Assembly (NCBI GenBank): GCA_947166165.1
Contig: CAMVDK010000072.1
Location: 1 to 12,323, forward strand
Source: an uncultured Porphyromonadaceae bacterium
GTDB taxonomy: Bacteria; Bacteroidota; Bacteroidia; Bacteroidales; Muribaculaceae
Length of the DNA: 12,323 nt
Direction: 5' to 3'
Part shown: in pieces, positions 1 through 6,725 of the stretch
Numbering within the stretch: position 1 is the first letter of the stretch
Layout of the letters: the number at the start of each line of letters is the position of its first letter
Notes under the pieces: model-generated
The model's database searches: none
Told to the model about the DNA's origin: nothing
The model's input: the letters and a program-made list of their open reading frames with translations, nothing else
Position numbers and translations under genes: made by a program

Positions 1-378
1 ATTTCATTTAATATCATTTTAACAAAGTCGGTGATTATTCGACGCATTTATTTATGAAATTTTAACAGCACTCAAAGCCACAGATCGGCTCAAAGTGAGG
101 GTGGTTTCTGATAATATATCACGCAGGCAGATTCATGACCTACGCCATTCGGCCCTCCGGCCATGACAGGTCATGGCCCTACCGTCGGCGGGATTGCGGA
201 CTGTGCGCCAGGCCCGCGACTGCAGGGGCGTGACCTGTCACGTCCGGGGGCTGGCTGGGGTTGCGGACGGTGCGCCAGGCCACTCGTTTCACGGGTTACC
301 AAGAGGACACCCTTCGGGTGTTCGCCGGCGGCTTGGAGGCGGTTTGTTTTGCCGGTGCGCCGTTTTTTGCGGCAAAAT
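1..378. other. Gene-free left edge: AT-rich flank followed by GC-rich palindromic block
   Basis: I see no convincing coding region here. The first 60 bases are very AT-rich (about 23% G+C by hand count) while 181-240 is about 72% G+C. Overlapping open frames of 80-98 codons exist in the GC-rich part, but two different frames are open over the same bases and neither has a recognisable product, so I do not call them. The block holds the 67-bp duplication annotated separately. It also has a short hairpin at 305-323 (8-bp stem, 3-base loop) and an 8-base inverted repeat (347-354 with 370-377) bracketing a T6 run. That T run could be the end of a transcript coming from the left, but the stem in front of it is weak. 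A 7-base inverted repeat (1-7 with 54-60) may be chance in such AT-rich sequence. Confidence 0.6.
159..281. repeat. Diverged 67-bp tandem duplication with palindromes
   Basis: Positions 159-214 and 226-281 align without gaps at an offset of exactly 67 bases, with about 39 of 56 positions identical by hand count. Each copy starts with a palindrome: 159-178 is a perfect 9-bp inverted repeat around AG, and 226-245 is a 9-bp inverted repeat around CT with one G-T pair. The core is TGAC-N2-GTCA in both. Each copy ends with a 21-base stretch (194-214 and 261-281) that differs at one base. Where the two palindromes differ inside the arms, pairing is kept: A163-T174 becomes G230-C241, and C161-G176 becomes G228-T243. 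This suggests the paired form matters, either as an RNA hairpin or as a two-fold symmetric protein site. I do not recognise the element. Confidence 0.6.
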
Positions 379-410
379 GTTGCACAAACGGATTATAGTA
401 AGTAAATTTG
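379..410 (+). promoter_or_regulatory. Bacteroidota-type promoter for the 485-739 gene
   Basis: TAAATTTG at 403-410 matches the Bacteroidota -7 consensus TAnnTTTG exactly. GTTG at 379-382 matches three of four bases of the -33 box TTTG, with a 20-base spacer. Transcription would start a few bases after 410, giving a leader of about 70 bases before the ATG at 485. The same two boxes with the same spacing occur ahead of the peptidase gene at the other end of the window. Confidence 0.65.
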
Positions 411-484
411 CCAGCGAAAACAGAGGACGCCGAAACGCTCGAAAGGGAGTAGGCTTGACTACATTTTAAATCAATTTGACGACT

Positions 485-739
485 ATGGCTGAAGAGAACA
501 AAGGAATGCTCGACGCTGCAAAGGAGATGCTGGGCGACACCAACGGCCTGATGGACAAGGCGAAGGAATTTATCGGCGACAAGGCCGGCGAACTGCTGGA
601 GAACGCCGACGAGCTGAAAAAGAAAGCCGTGGAGGTGGGCAAGGCCATCGCTCCCGACTCGCTCGACGACAAGGTGGAAGGCGCCGTCGACGCCGCTGTC
701 GACTTCCTGAAAGACAAACTGGGCAAGAAGGAGCAGTGA
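485..739 (+). CDS. Small charged alpha-helical protein, function unknown
   Basis: This is an 84-residue protein with no cysteines, almost no aromatics and very many Lys, Asp, Glu and Ala. It reads as two or three amphipathic helices: residues about 5-20, 19-50 and, after a short APDSL turn, 57-80. Similar K/D/A/G motifs recur in the halves (DKAKEFIGDK and DAAVDFLKDK). There is no signal peptide or membrane segment, so it is probably cytoplasmic. I chose the ATG at 485; an in-frame TTG at 476 would add three residues but is less likely. The gene has its own promoter (379-410) and a strong terminator (768-815), so it is a single-gene unit with high-GC, gene-like codon use. The composition recalls small stress-related (CsbD or LEA-like) proteins or the Rv0909/MT0933-type antitoxin family, but the resemblance is compositional only and no toxin partner is adjacent. 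Existence is likely; function is unknown. Confidence 0.75.
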   Translation: MAEENKGMLDAAKEMLGDTNGLMDKAKEFIGDKAGELLENADELKKKAVEVGKAIAPDSLDDKVEGAVDAAVDFLKDKLGKKEQ

Positions 740-767
740 GCGCTTGCCGTCCCATCGGCCTGAATCA

Positions 768-815
768 GCGGCAGCCGCACCCCACTGGTGGGGGCACGGC
801 TGCCGCCGCTTTTTT
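768..815 (+). terminator. Strong intrinsic terminator after the small protein gene
   Basis: A perfect 10-bp GC-rich stem (768-777 with 797-806) encloses a second stem (780-784 with 789-793) and a small apical loop. It is followed three bases later by six T residues (810-815). It sits 28 bases after the stop codon at 739 and separates the small gene from gpmI. Confidence 0.88.
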
Positions 816-893
816 GTCCGAAAACGAATGCTGGCAAGCAAAAATCGGCTTCTGCAACATTTATTTGCCAATCATCGCGCCCCGGTGTGCCGA

Positions 894-909
894 TAATTTT
901 GTAATTTTG
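894..909 (+). promoter_or_regulatory. Tandem -7 boxes upstream of gpmI
   Basis: Two back-to-back copies of TAATTTTG (894-901 and 902-909) both match the Bacteroidota -7 consensus TAnnTTTG. No good -33 box is at the usual 19-21 base spacing; the nearest TTTG (864-867) is 26 bases before the first copy. Initiation just after 909 would give a leader of about 30 bases before the ATG at 949. As the preceding gene has a strong terminator, gpmI needs a promoter here. Confidence 0.5.
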
Positions 910-948
910 CGGCTCAAAAATAATTATCGGACAAAAATTTAGACTCAA

Positions 949-2481
949 ATGGCACAGAAAAAGGCACTCTTGATGATACTTGACGGCTGGGGCGTTGGCC
1001 CCCGCGACAAGAGCAACGCGATTTACTATACCCCCACTCCTTACTGGGACTATCTGCTGCGCCGGTACCCGAACACCGTGCTGCAAGCCAGCGGCGAAGA
1101 CGTAGGTCTGCCCGACGGCCAGATGGGCAACAGCGAGGTGGGACACCTGAACATCGGCGCAGGCCGCGTGGTGTATCAAGACCTGGTGAAAATCAACAAA
1201 GCCATCGCCGACGGCACGATTCGCGAGAATCCCGAGGTGGTGGCCGCCTTCACCACCGCTAAAGAGCGCGGCTGTGGCATCCACTTCATGGGACTGACCT
1301 CGAACGGTGGTGTTCACAGTTCTCTTGAGCACTTGATGGTTCTGTGCGACCTCGCCAAGGACTATGGCTTGGAGAAGGTGTATGTGCACTGCTTCATGGA
1401 CGGCCGCGACACCGACCCCGAGAGCGGCAAGGGATTCGTGGAGCAGGTGGAGCGTCACTGCGCCCAGAGCGCCGGTGCCGTGGCATCGGTGGTGGGACGC
1501 TACTACGCCATGGACCGCGACAAGAACTGGGACCGCATCAAGCTGGCCTACGACCTGCTCACCGCCGGTGAAGGACGCAAAGCCGACAGCATGACACAGG
1601 CCATCCAGCAGAGCTACGATGAAGGCGTGACCGACGAATTCATCAAGCCCATCGTCAACAGCACTGTCGACGGTCGCATCCGCCCCGGCGATGTGGTGGT
1701 GTTCTTCAACTTCCGCAATGACCGCGCCAAAGAGATGACCATCGCCTTGACCCAGAAAGACATGCCCGAGCACGGCCTGCACACGCTGTCCGACCTGCAC
1801 TACTGCTGCATGACGCCCTACGACGCCACCTTCACAGGACTGCACATTCTCTTCCCTAAGCAGGACGTGAACAACACCCTGGGTGAGTATTTGTCAGGAC
1901 TCGGCAAACGGCAGTTGCACATCGCCGAGACCGAGAAGTACGCTCATGTCACCTTCTTCTTCAACGGCGGTCGTGAGGCTCCCTACGACGGCGAAGACCG
2001 CATCCTGGTGCCCTCGCCCAAGGTGGCCACCTACGACCTGAAGCCAGAGATGAGCGCCTACGAGGTATGCGCCAAACTCACCGAGGCCATCCGCACCGAG
2101 CAGTACGACTTCATCGTCGTGAACTATGCCAACGGCGACATGGTGGGGCACACGGGTGTTTACACCGCCATCGAGAAAGCCGTGGGCGACATCGACAACT
2201 GCGTGCGCGACACCGTGGAGACGGCACGCATGGCAGGCTATGAGGTGATCATCATCGCCGACCACGGCAACGCCGACCACGCCTTCAACCACGACGGCAC
2301 GCCCAACACGGCGCACTCGCTCAACCCCGTGCCGTTCATCTACGTCACCGAGCGCCCCGAGGCTCAGGTGCTTGGTGGAGGTCGCCTCGCCGATGTGGCA
2401 CCATCCATCCTGCAAATCTTGCAGTTGCCTCAACCCGAGGAGATGACCGGCCGCGGACTGCTTACCACGACCAAGGAATAA
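949..2481 (+). CDS. gpmI: 2,3-bisphosphoglycerate-independent phosphoglycerate mutase
   Basis: The enzyme interconverts 3-phosphoglycerate and 2-phosphoglycerate in cytoplasmic glycolysis and gluconeogenesis. It is a two-metal (Mn) enzyme of the alkaline-phosphatase superfamily and is unrelated to the cofactor-dependent mutase. At 510 residues it has the normal full length. The N-terminal LDGWG holds metal ligand Asp12, and GNSEVGH holds the phosphoserine nucleophile Ser62. His123 (GVHS), GRD at 152-154, Arg184 and Arg190, and RNDR at 256-259 match the substrate-binding phosphotransferase insert. Lys330, Asp397 and His401 (GDMVGHTG), Asp438-His439 (ADHGNAD) and His456 (TAHS) complete the active site. 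The start is set by the conserved MAQKKALLMILDGWG opening. Downstream are a secreted SH3-like protein (33-bp gap) and a histidine phosphatase, probably one transcript. Nothing is truncated. It is probably the housekeeping mutase. Confidence 0.97.
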   Translation: MAQKKALLMILDGWGVGPRDKSNAIYYTPTPYWDYLLRRYPNTVLQASGEDVGLPDGQMGNSEVGHLNIGAGRVVYQDLVKINKAIADGTIRENPEVVAAFTTAKERGCGIHFMGLTSNGGVHSSLEHLMVLCDLAKDYGLEKVYVHCFMDGRDTDPESGKGFVEQVERHCAQSAGAVASVVGRYYAMDRDKNWDRIKLAYDLLTAGEGRKADSMTQAIQQSYDEGVTDEFIKPIVNSTVDGRIRPGDVVVFFNFRNDRAKEMTIALTQKDMPEHGLHTLSDLHYCCMTPYDATFTGLHILFPKQDVNNTLGEYLSGLGKRQLHIAETEKYAHVTFFFNGGREAPYDGEDRILVPSPKVATYDLKPEMSAYEVCAKLTEAIRTEQYDFIVVNYANGDMVGHTGVYTAIEKAVGDIDNCVRDTVETARMAGYEVIIIADHGNADHAFNHDGTPNTAHSLNPVPFIYVTERPEAQVLGGGRLADVAPSILQILQLPQPEEMTGRGLLTTTKE

Positions 2482-2514
2482 CTAGCATTTTTCATCTCTT
2501 ACATTATCACAATT

Positions 2515-3024
2515 ATGAAAAAGTCATTTTTTGCCGCATTTTTTGCGTTGGCAATTGCCTTTGGAGCCACAGCGCAAGGAAGATTTCAAGCATACATCGC
2601 TGATTACAACGACTCAACGACCAACATCCGCAACGCCCCCAACGGGAAAGTGGTTTGTACGCTCGTTCACGACGACGGTATCGTGCTTACGCTCATCAAG
2701 GTGGTGAATGGATGGTGGGAAATCGACAGCACCATTGAGTATTGGGGTGACGATGAGAGAGAAGTCCAACTCGAAGGCTCAAAAACCGGCTACTGGGTAC
2801 ACAACTCAGTGATTGGTTTCACAGGCGCAGGAAGCGATGTGGGATGCAAGATTTACAACAAACCCAGCCACAAGTCTCGCATTGTGTGCGAATACGACGC
2901 TCAACTGCTGCACCCCATCGAGGTCAATGGCAAATGGGTGAAAGTGAGAGCAGAAGATGGCAAATACACAGGATGGATTCACATCGATAACATCTGCAAC
3001 AATCCGCTCACCACATGCCCTTGA
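2515..3024 (+). CDS. Secreted SH3-like (bacterial SH3) domain protein
   Basis: This 169-residue protein has a classic signal peptide: Lys2-Lys3, a hydrophobic stretch at about 4-18, and a likely cut after ATA-Q (about residue 20-21). There is no cysteine at the cleavage point, so it is not a lipoprotein and is probably periplasmic. The mature part looks like two SH3-like folds. Residues about 25-103 contain TNIRNAPNGKVV and end GYWVHNSVI; residues about 108-162 contain KIYNKPSHKSRIV and end GWIHIDNI. Each unit has the family's 'N-R-x-P-x-G' start, a central W (WWEI, KWVKV) and a closing 'GW-I' or 'YWV'. Such domains usually bind peptidoglycan or peptides; the ligand here is unknown. Five mature cysteines (48, 111, 125, 161, 168) could form disulphides. 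G+C is about 48-50% by hand count in two samples, against about 65% in gpmI, so composition changes at this gene. Confidence 0.85.
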   Translation: MKKSFFAAFFALAIAFGATAQGRFQAYIADYNDSTTNIRNAPNGKVVCTLVHDDGIVLTLIKVVNGWWEIDSTIEYWGDDEREVQLEGSKTGYWVHNSVIGFTGAGSDVGCKIYNKPSHKSRIVCEYDAQLLHPIEVNGKWVKVRAEDGKYTGWIHIDNICNNPLTTCP

Positions 3025-3056
3025 TTGCTCTGTCGAGCACACAACCAACAAACACT

Positions 3057-3620
3057 ATGACAACGCTTTTTTTGGCCAGGCACGGCCTCACCGAGGACAA
3101 CGACGCGCAACTGCTGCAGGGCATCCGCCAGGGGCGGCTCACCGCCGAAGGGGTTGCCCAAATCGAGCAACTGGCGGCTGACTTGCAGGGGCAGCACTTC
3201 GATGCCATCATTGCCAGCGACCTGAGCCGTGCCATCGATTCGGCGCGCATCATAGCCCGTGGACGTGGCCTAGAGGTGACCACCACCCCACTGCTGCGCG
3301 AGCGCGACTGGGGCGACTTCACCGGCCGCTTCATTCCCGAGCTGAAAGGGCTGCCATTCCCCGACAATGTGGAACCGATGGCCGACCTGCTGGCCCGCGC
3401 GCAAAGGTTCATCGCATGGACAGTTGAGCATTACCCCGGTCAGACTGTGCTCGCCATGGGTCACGGCATCATCAATAAGGCCATCCAAGCAGTGCACTAT
3501 GGCAAGCGCATGAGCGAAATGAACAAGATGACCAACGCCGAATGCCGCATCCTTAATCTCGACGCTGTAGCCAGTGCCCCCACCGCCGAGGCTCCCGATG
3601 CCACGCTTGACTTGAAATGA
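3057..3620 (+). CDS. Histidine phosphatase superfamily protein
   Basis: This 187-residue cytoplasmic protein belongs to the branch-1 histidine phosphatases (the GpmB/PhoE/CobC/SixA-like group). It opens with LFLARHGLT; His9 of RHG is the phospho-acceptor. Arg58 in SDLSRA, the acid in RERDW (Glu82) and His136 in MGHG complete the catalytic pocket. It lacks the elements expected of a true cofactor-dependent phosphoglycerate mutase, so phosphatase is the safer name; substrate unknown. An upstream in-frame ATG at 3015 would overlap the previous gene and add 14 residues without family resemblance. The ATG at 3057 gives the family's usual start right at the first beta strand. The last ~18 residues are a low-complexity Ala/Pro/Thr/Asp tail. 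It is 32 bp after the SH3 gene and ends 6 bp from the convergent hydF stop. Confidence 0.9.
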   Translation: MTTLFLARHGLTEDNDAQLLQGIRQGRLTAEGVAQIEQLAADLQGQHFDAIIASDLSRAIDSARIIARGRGLEVTTTPLLRERDWGDFTGRFIPELKGLPFPDNVEPMADLLARAQRFIAWTVEHYPGQTVLAMGHGIINKAIQAVHYGKRMSEMNKMTNAECRILNLDAVASAPTAEAPDATLDLK

Positions 3621-3626
3621 CAATCT

Positions 3627-4826
3627 TCAGGGCAAGGTCACGCGCTCGAGGATGCCGTGCAGTTTGGCGATGGCCAGGCCGTAGTTGGTGATGGGCACGC
3701 CCTGCGCCAGCGCACGCTCGATGCGCGAGCGCATCAGACGGCGGTTGAACATGCATGCCCCGCAATGCACAATCAAGTCGTAAGGCGTCAAGTCGTCGGG
3801 CCAGTCTTTGCCCGATTTGACGTCGAATTCCACCGTCGGCCCCACCCTTTGACGGATGAGCCGCGGAATCTTCACGCGGCCTATGTCCTCGCTCATGGGG
3901 GCGTGGGTGCAGGCCTCGGCGATGAGCACCCGCGACTGCGGCGTGAGGCGGTTGATGGCGGCAGCGCCTCGGGCCATCACTTCCACATCGCCCTTGAGCG
4001 CGGCCATGAGCACCGAGAACGACGTGAGCCGCGAAGCTGCTGGCACCAACGGCTCCACCTGGTTGAACACCTGCGAGTCGGTGATGATGAGCGCAGGCGG
4101 CTGACGCAAGGCCGACAGACTCCGCGCCAATCCATCGAGCGTGCAGCACATCACCGAGCAATCCTTGTCGAGCAAGTCGCGGATAGTCTGCACCTGGGGC
4201 AGGATGAGACGCCCTTTCGGTGCCTGTGGGTCTTGCGGCATGACCAGCAGCACGGTGTCGGCTGGTTGCGCCAGCCTGCCGGTGAGGCTCAGGGGCTCAT
4301 CGTCGCCTGCCAGCTGCGCCAGGGCCTGCCGCAGTGCGGCGACACCCTCGCCGGTCGCGGCGCTCACCAGCACCGGATCGGCACCGAGCCGGCCCGCCAC
4401 AGAGGCCGCCACTTGCCGGGAGTCGGCAATCTTATCCACCTTGTTGAGCGCCACCACAGTGGGCACCTCGCGGCGCCGCAACTCATCGAGCCAAGACTTT
4501 TCGTGCGACAAGTCGCCGCAGCCGTCGGTTACGAGCAGCGCCATGTCGGCTTGTTCCACCACACGGCGCGTGCGTTCGTTGCGCAACCGTCCCACTGCCC
4601 CCTCGTCGTCGAAGCCTGCCGTGTCGATCAGCAGGCACGGCCCCAAAGGGTGAAGCTCCATGGCCCGATTGACCGGATCGGTGGTCGTGCCAGCCTCGGG
4701 CGAGACGATGGCCACAGTCTGCCCCGTGAGGGTGTTGAGCAGCGACGACTTGCCCACGTTGCGCCGCCCGAAGATGGCGATGTGGCGCCGCACCGCGTGC
4801 GGAGTTTGATTGATATTTTGTGACAT
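3627..4826 (-). CDS. hydF: [FeFe]-hydrogenase maturation GTPase HydF
   Basis: HydF is the scaffold that receives the di-iron H-cluster precursor built with HydE and HydG and transfers it to the apo-hydrogenase. The 399-residue product has the expected three parts. The N-terminal GTPase domain has a P-loop GRRNVGKSS (20-28), Thr switch region GTTTD (46-50), DTAG (68-71) and NKVD (128-131). A central dimerisation region follows at about 180-290. The C-terminal cluster-binding domain carries CTH (Cys306, His308), then 45 residues, then HCGAC (His354, Cys355, Cys358), the HydF [4Fe-4S] motif. All key residues are present. The ATG at 4826 is close to the P-loop, as usual. It is divergent from hydG over a 483-bp spacer and convergent with the phosphatase gene, with only 6 bp between stops and no visible terminator. 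Confidence 0.96.
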   Translation of the reverse strand: MSQNINQTPHAVRRHIAIFGRRNVGKSSLLNTLTGQTVAIVSPEAGTTTDPVNRAMELHPLGPCLLIDTAGFDDEGAVGRLRNERTRRVVEQADMALLVTDGCGDLSHEKSWLDELRRREVPTVVALNKVDKIADSRQVAASVAGRLGADPVLVSAATGEGVAALRQALAQLAGDDEPLSLTGRLAQPADTVLLVMPQDPQAPKGRLILPQVQTIRDLLDKDCSVMCCTLDGLARSLSALRQPPALIITDSQVFNQVEPLVPAASRLTSFSVLMAALKGDVEVMARGAAAINRLTPQSRVLIAEACTHAPMSEDIGRVKIPRLIRQRVGPTVEFDVKSGKDWPDDLTPYDLIVHCGACMFNRRLMRSRIERALAQGVPITNYGLAIAKLHGILERVTLP

Positions 4827-4850
4827 AGTTTATTAACGGGAATGGCAGGA

Positions 4851-4858
4851 CAAAGGTA
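4851..4858 (-). promoter_or_regulatory. -7 box for hydF
   Basis: Read on the minus strand this is TACCTTTG, an exact match to TAnnTTTG. It lies 24 bases before the hydF ATG, which would give a leader of under 20 bases. I find no good -33 box at the normal spacing (about 4878-4883), so the promoter may be weak or need an activator. Confidence 0.5.
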
Positions 4859-4937
4859 AGCATAAAATCTGGGAACACGACTCGTTTTCGGCGGAATTTT
4901 TCATGCTACGGGGCATTTTGGGCAAAGTGATTGGCCG

Positions 4938-5205
4938 GGCTCCGCCCAAATAACGCGGCACCTCGGCAATGCAAACAAAAAACTTCGTCTTTTGTTTTGC
5001 ATTGCGCTCGGCCAGGCAGTAATGTTGGCTTCGCCCAAATCACGCGGCACCTCGGCAATGCAAACAAAAAAACTTCATCTTTTGTTTTGCATTGCGCTCG
5101 GCCAGGCAGTAATGTTGGCTCCGCCCAAATTACGCGGCACCTCGGCAATGCAAACAAAAAACTTCATCTTTTGTTTTGCATTGCGCTCGGTTTGCAGTAA
5201 TTTTG
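4938..5205 (+). repeat. Three tandem copies of an ~89-bp palindromic, promoter-like repeat
   Basis: Copy 1 is 4938-5026, copy 2 is 5027-5116 (one extra A in an A-run) and copy 3 is 5117-5205. Copies 1 and 2 are nearly identical; copy 3 matches until about 5190 and then differs. Each unit begins GGCTCCGCC or GGCTTCGCC, runs through GCGGCACCTC, and then has a long inverted repeat: 4966-4980 with 4990-5005, and the equivalents 5055-5095 and 5145-5184. The arms are GCAATGCAAA-type sequence with AT-rich inner ends, and the loop is about 9-11 bases. There is no T-run after the stem, so these are not ordinary terminators. Each unit ends with a -7-like octamer: TAATGTTG in copies 1 and 2, TAATTTTG in copy 3. 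The array fills most of the hydF/hydG spacer and encodes nothing. A related fragment lies at 12299-12323, so the unit appears to belong to a dispersed family. Confidence 0.9.
5175..5205 (+). promoter_or_regulatory. hydG: Consensus promoter for hydG inside repeat copy 3
   Basis: TTTG at 5175-5178, a 19-base spacer, then TAATTTTG at 5198-5205 is a full match to the Bacteroidota -33/-7 consensus. The -33 box is part of the right arm of the repeat's palindrome, so the repeat supplies the promoter. Transcription would start near 5210-5215, leaving a leader of about 95-100 bases before the GTG at 5310. Copies 1 and 2 have the same -33 box but a 20-base spacer and a G in place of the first T of TTTG in the -7 box, so they should be weaker. 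Confidence 0.72.
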
Positions 5206-5309
5206 CCTAAAAATTCGCTAAACGATTGAGATGCTGGCGGCCGATGCTGTGGCGGCCGGCTTTCGGAAGTCGCATACGATAATGACAGTCAACTATTTAA
5301 CAACAAACC
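5206..5309 (+). other. hydG leader with a short near-tandem repeat
   Basis: This is the predicted untranslated leader of hydG. It contains two adjacent similar words, 5230-5242 and 5243-5257, both built on GATGCTG...GCGGCC. I see no terminator, no anti-terminator and no riboswitch that I recognise. An in-frame TAA at 5298-5300 prevents any start upstream of it. Confidence 0.4.
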
Positions 5310-6725
5310 GTGTATAATCCCAAATCCCCACACGCCGAGGAGTTTATTAACCACGACGAGATTCTCGACACGCTCGACTATGCCGCCCGCAACCGCAGCA
5401 ACCGGGCACTGATTGAAGAACTGATCAATAAAGCCGCCACCAGCAAGGGGCTCACGCACCGCGAGGCGGCTGTGCTGCTGGAGTGCGACCAACCTGACCT
5501 GGTGCAGCGCTACGAAGAGTTGGCTCGCGAGGTGAAGCGCCGCCTCTACGGCAACCGCATCGTGCTGTTCGCGCCGCTCTACCTGTCGAACTACTGCATC
5601 AATGGCTGTGTCTACTGCCCTTACCACGGCAAGAACCACACCATCCCCCGCAAGAAACTCACGCAGGACGAGATTCGTCAAGAGGTGATTGCGCTCGAGA
5701 AAATGGGCCACAAGCGCCTCGCCCTCGAGACCGGCGAGCACCCGGTGCTCAACCCCATCGAGTACGTTTTGGAATCAATCAAGACCATCTACGACACCCG
5801 CGCGGGCAGCGGCGCCATCCGGCGCGTGAACGTGAACATCGCCGCCACCACCGTCGAGAACTACCGCCGCCTGAAGGATGCCGGCATAGGCACTTACATC
5901 CTTTTCCAGGAGACATATAACAAGCAGAACTACGAGGCCTTGCATCCCACCGGCCCGAAAAGCGACTACTGCTACCACACCGAGGCCATGGACCGCGCCA
6001 TGGAAGGCGGCTGCGACGATGTGGGCATAGGCGTGCTCTACGGCTTGACCACCTACCGCTACGACCTGGTGGGGCTGCTCATGCATGCCGAGCACCTGGA
6101 GGCCCGCATGGGCGTGGGGCCGCACACCATCAGCGTGCCGCGCATCTGCCCGGCCGACGACATCTCGCTCGACGAGTTCCCCGACGTGCTGCCCGACGAC
6201 ATCTTTTGCCGCATCGTGGCCATCATCCGCCTCGCCGCCCCCTATACGGGCATGATTATCAGCACCCGCGAGAGCCAGCGTGTGCGCGAACGCGTGCTGG
6301 AACTGGGCATATCGCAAATCAGCGGCGGCTCGCGCACCAGCGTGGGCGGCTACACCACCGTGGAACGCCACGACGAGACAGCGCAGTTCGACGTGAGCGA
6401 CCAGCGCACCCTCGACGAGGTGATAGCCTGGCTGCTCGACATCGGCTACCTGCCCAGCTTCTGCACCGCCTGCTATCGCGAGGGCCGCACCGGCGACCGC
6501 TTCATGACGCTCGTCAAGCAAGGTAAAATCAGCCACTTCTGCGCCCCCAACGCCATGCTCACGCTCAAGGAATATCTCGAAGACTACGCCAGCCCCGCCA
6601 CCCGCGAGAAAGGCGAGGCGCTCATTCGCCGCGAACTCGAACAGCTGCCCAACGAACGTGTGCGCCAGATGGCCGGGCAGCGGCTGGCCGACATTGAAGG
6701 CGGTAAGCGCGACTTCAGATTCTAA
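5310..6725 (+). CDS. hydG: [FeFe]-hydrogenase H-cluster radical SAM maturase HydG
   Basis: HydG cleaves tyrosine to p-cresol and dehydroglycine and turns the latter into the CO and CN- ligands, releasing an Fe(CO)2CN(cysteine) synthon. At 471 residues it is full length. The radical SAM cluster motif CINGCVYC (Cys96, Cys100, Cys103; CX3CX2C) follows the N-terminal helical region. The C-terminal auxiliary cluster motif is CTAC plus 22 residues plus Cys (Cys385, Cys388, Cys411), which is diagnostic of HydG against its relative ThiH. The start is a GTG: an in-frame stop lies 12 bases upstream, no ATG is near, and MYNPKSPHAEEFINHDEI is the expected HydG beginning. The promoter lies in the repeat array upstream. 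It is divergent from hydF and convergent with hydE (24 bp between stops). Confidence 0.97.
   Translation: MYNPKSPHAEEFINHDEILDTLDYAARNRSNRALIEELINKAATSKGLTHREAAVLLECDQPDLVQRYEELAREVKRRLYGNRIVLFAPLYLSNYCINGCVYCPYHGKNHTIPRKKLTQDEIRQEVIALEKMGHKRLALETGEHPVLNPIEYVLESIKTIYDTRAGSGAIRRVNVNIAATTVENYRRLKDAGIGTYILFQETYNKQNYEALHPTGPKSDYCYHTEAMDRAMEGGCDDVGIGVLYGLTTYRYDLVGLLMHAEHLEARMGVGPHTISVPRICPADDISLDEFPDVLPDDIFCRIVAIIRLAAPYTGMIISTRESQRVRERVLELGISQISGGSRTSVGGYTTVERHDETAQFDVSDQRTLDEVIAWLLDIGYLPSFCTACYREGRTGDRFMTLVKQGKISHFCAPNAMLTLKEYLEDYASPATREKGEALIRRELEQLPNERVRQMAGQRLADIEGGKRDFRF

Noticed and set aside
163..469. Two overlapping open frames (80 and 98 codons) in the GC-rich left block
   Set aside because: They overlap in different frames across the duplicated palindromic block, contain the promoter of the next gene, and have Arg/Gly/Pro-rich translations without recognisable features.
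466..1845. Long minus-strand open frame (459 codons) opposite the small protein and gpmI
   Set aside because: It is the antisense shadow of well-supported genes with high-GC codon use, and it runs through the strong terminator at 768-815.
3015..3056. Upstream ATG start for the histidine phosphatase
   Set aside because: It would overlap the end of the SH3 gene and add 14 residues before the conserved first strand. The ATG at 3057 fits the family.
3057..3620. Naming the phosphatase gene as a second phosphoglycerate mutase (gpmA/gpmB)
   Set aside because: It has the shared RHG/GHG superfamily residues but not the features that define the cofactor-dependent mutase. gpmI next door already supplies the activity.
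3657..4823. 388-codon plus-strand open frame opposite hydF
   Set aside because: hydF has all its GTPase and cluster-binding motifs. The antisense translation is His/Arg/Gln-rich, as expected of a shadow.
4938..5205. Possibility that the three repeats are a CRISPR array
   Set aside because: The units are contiguous with no variable spacers, are ~89 bp long, and no cas gene is present.
4906..5210. Open frames with internal repeats in the hydF/hydG spacer on both strands
   Set aside because: They only reflect the ~89-bp DNA repeat being free of stops in some frames. No family, no start context, and the region carries promoters.
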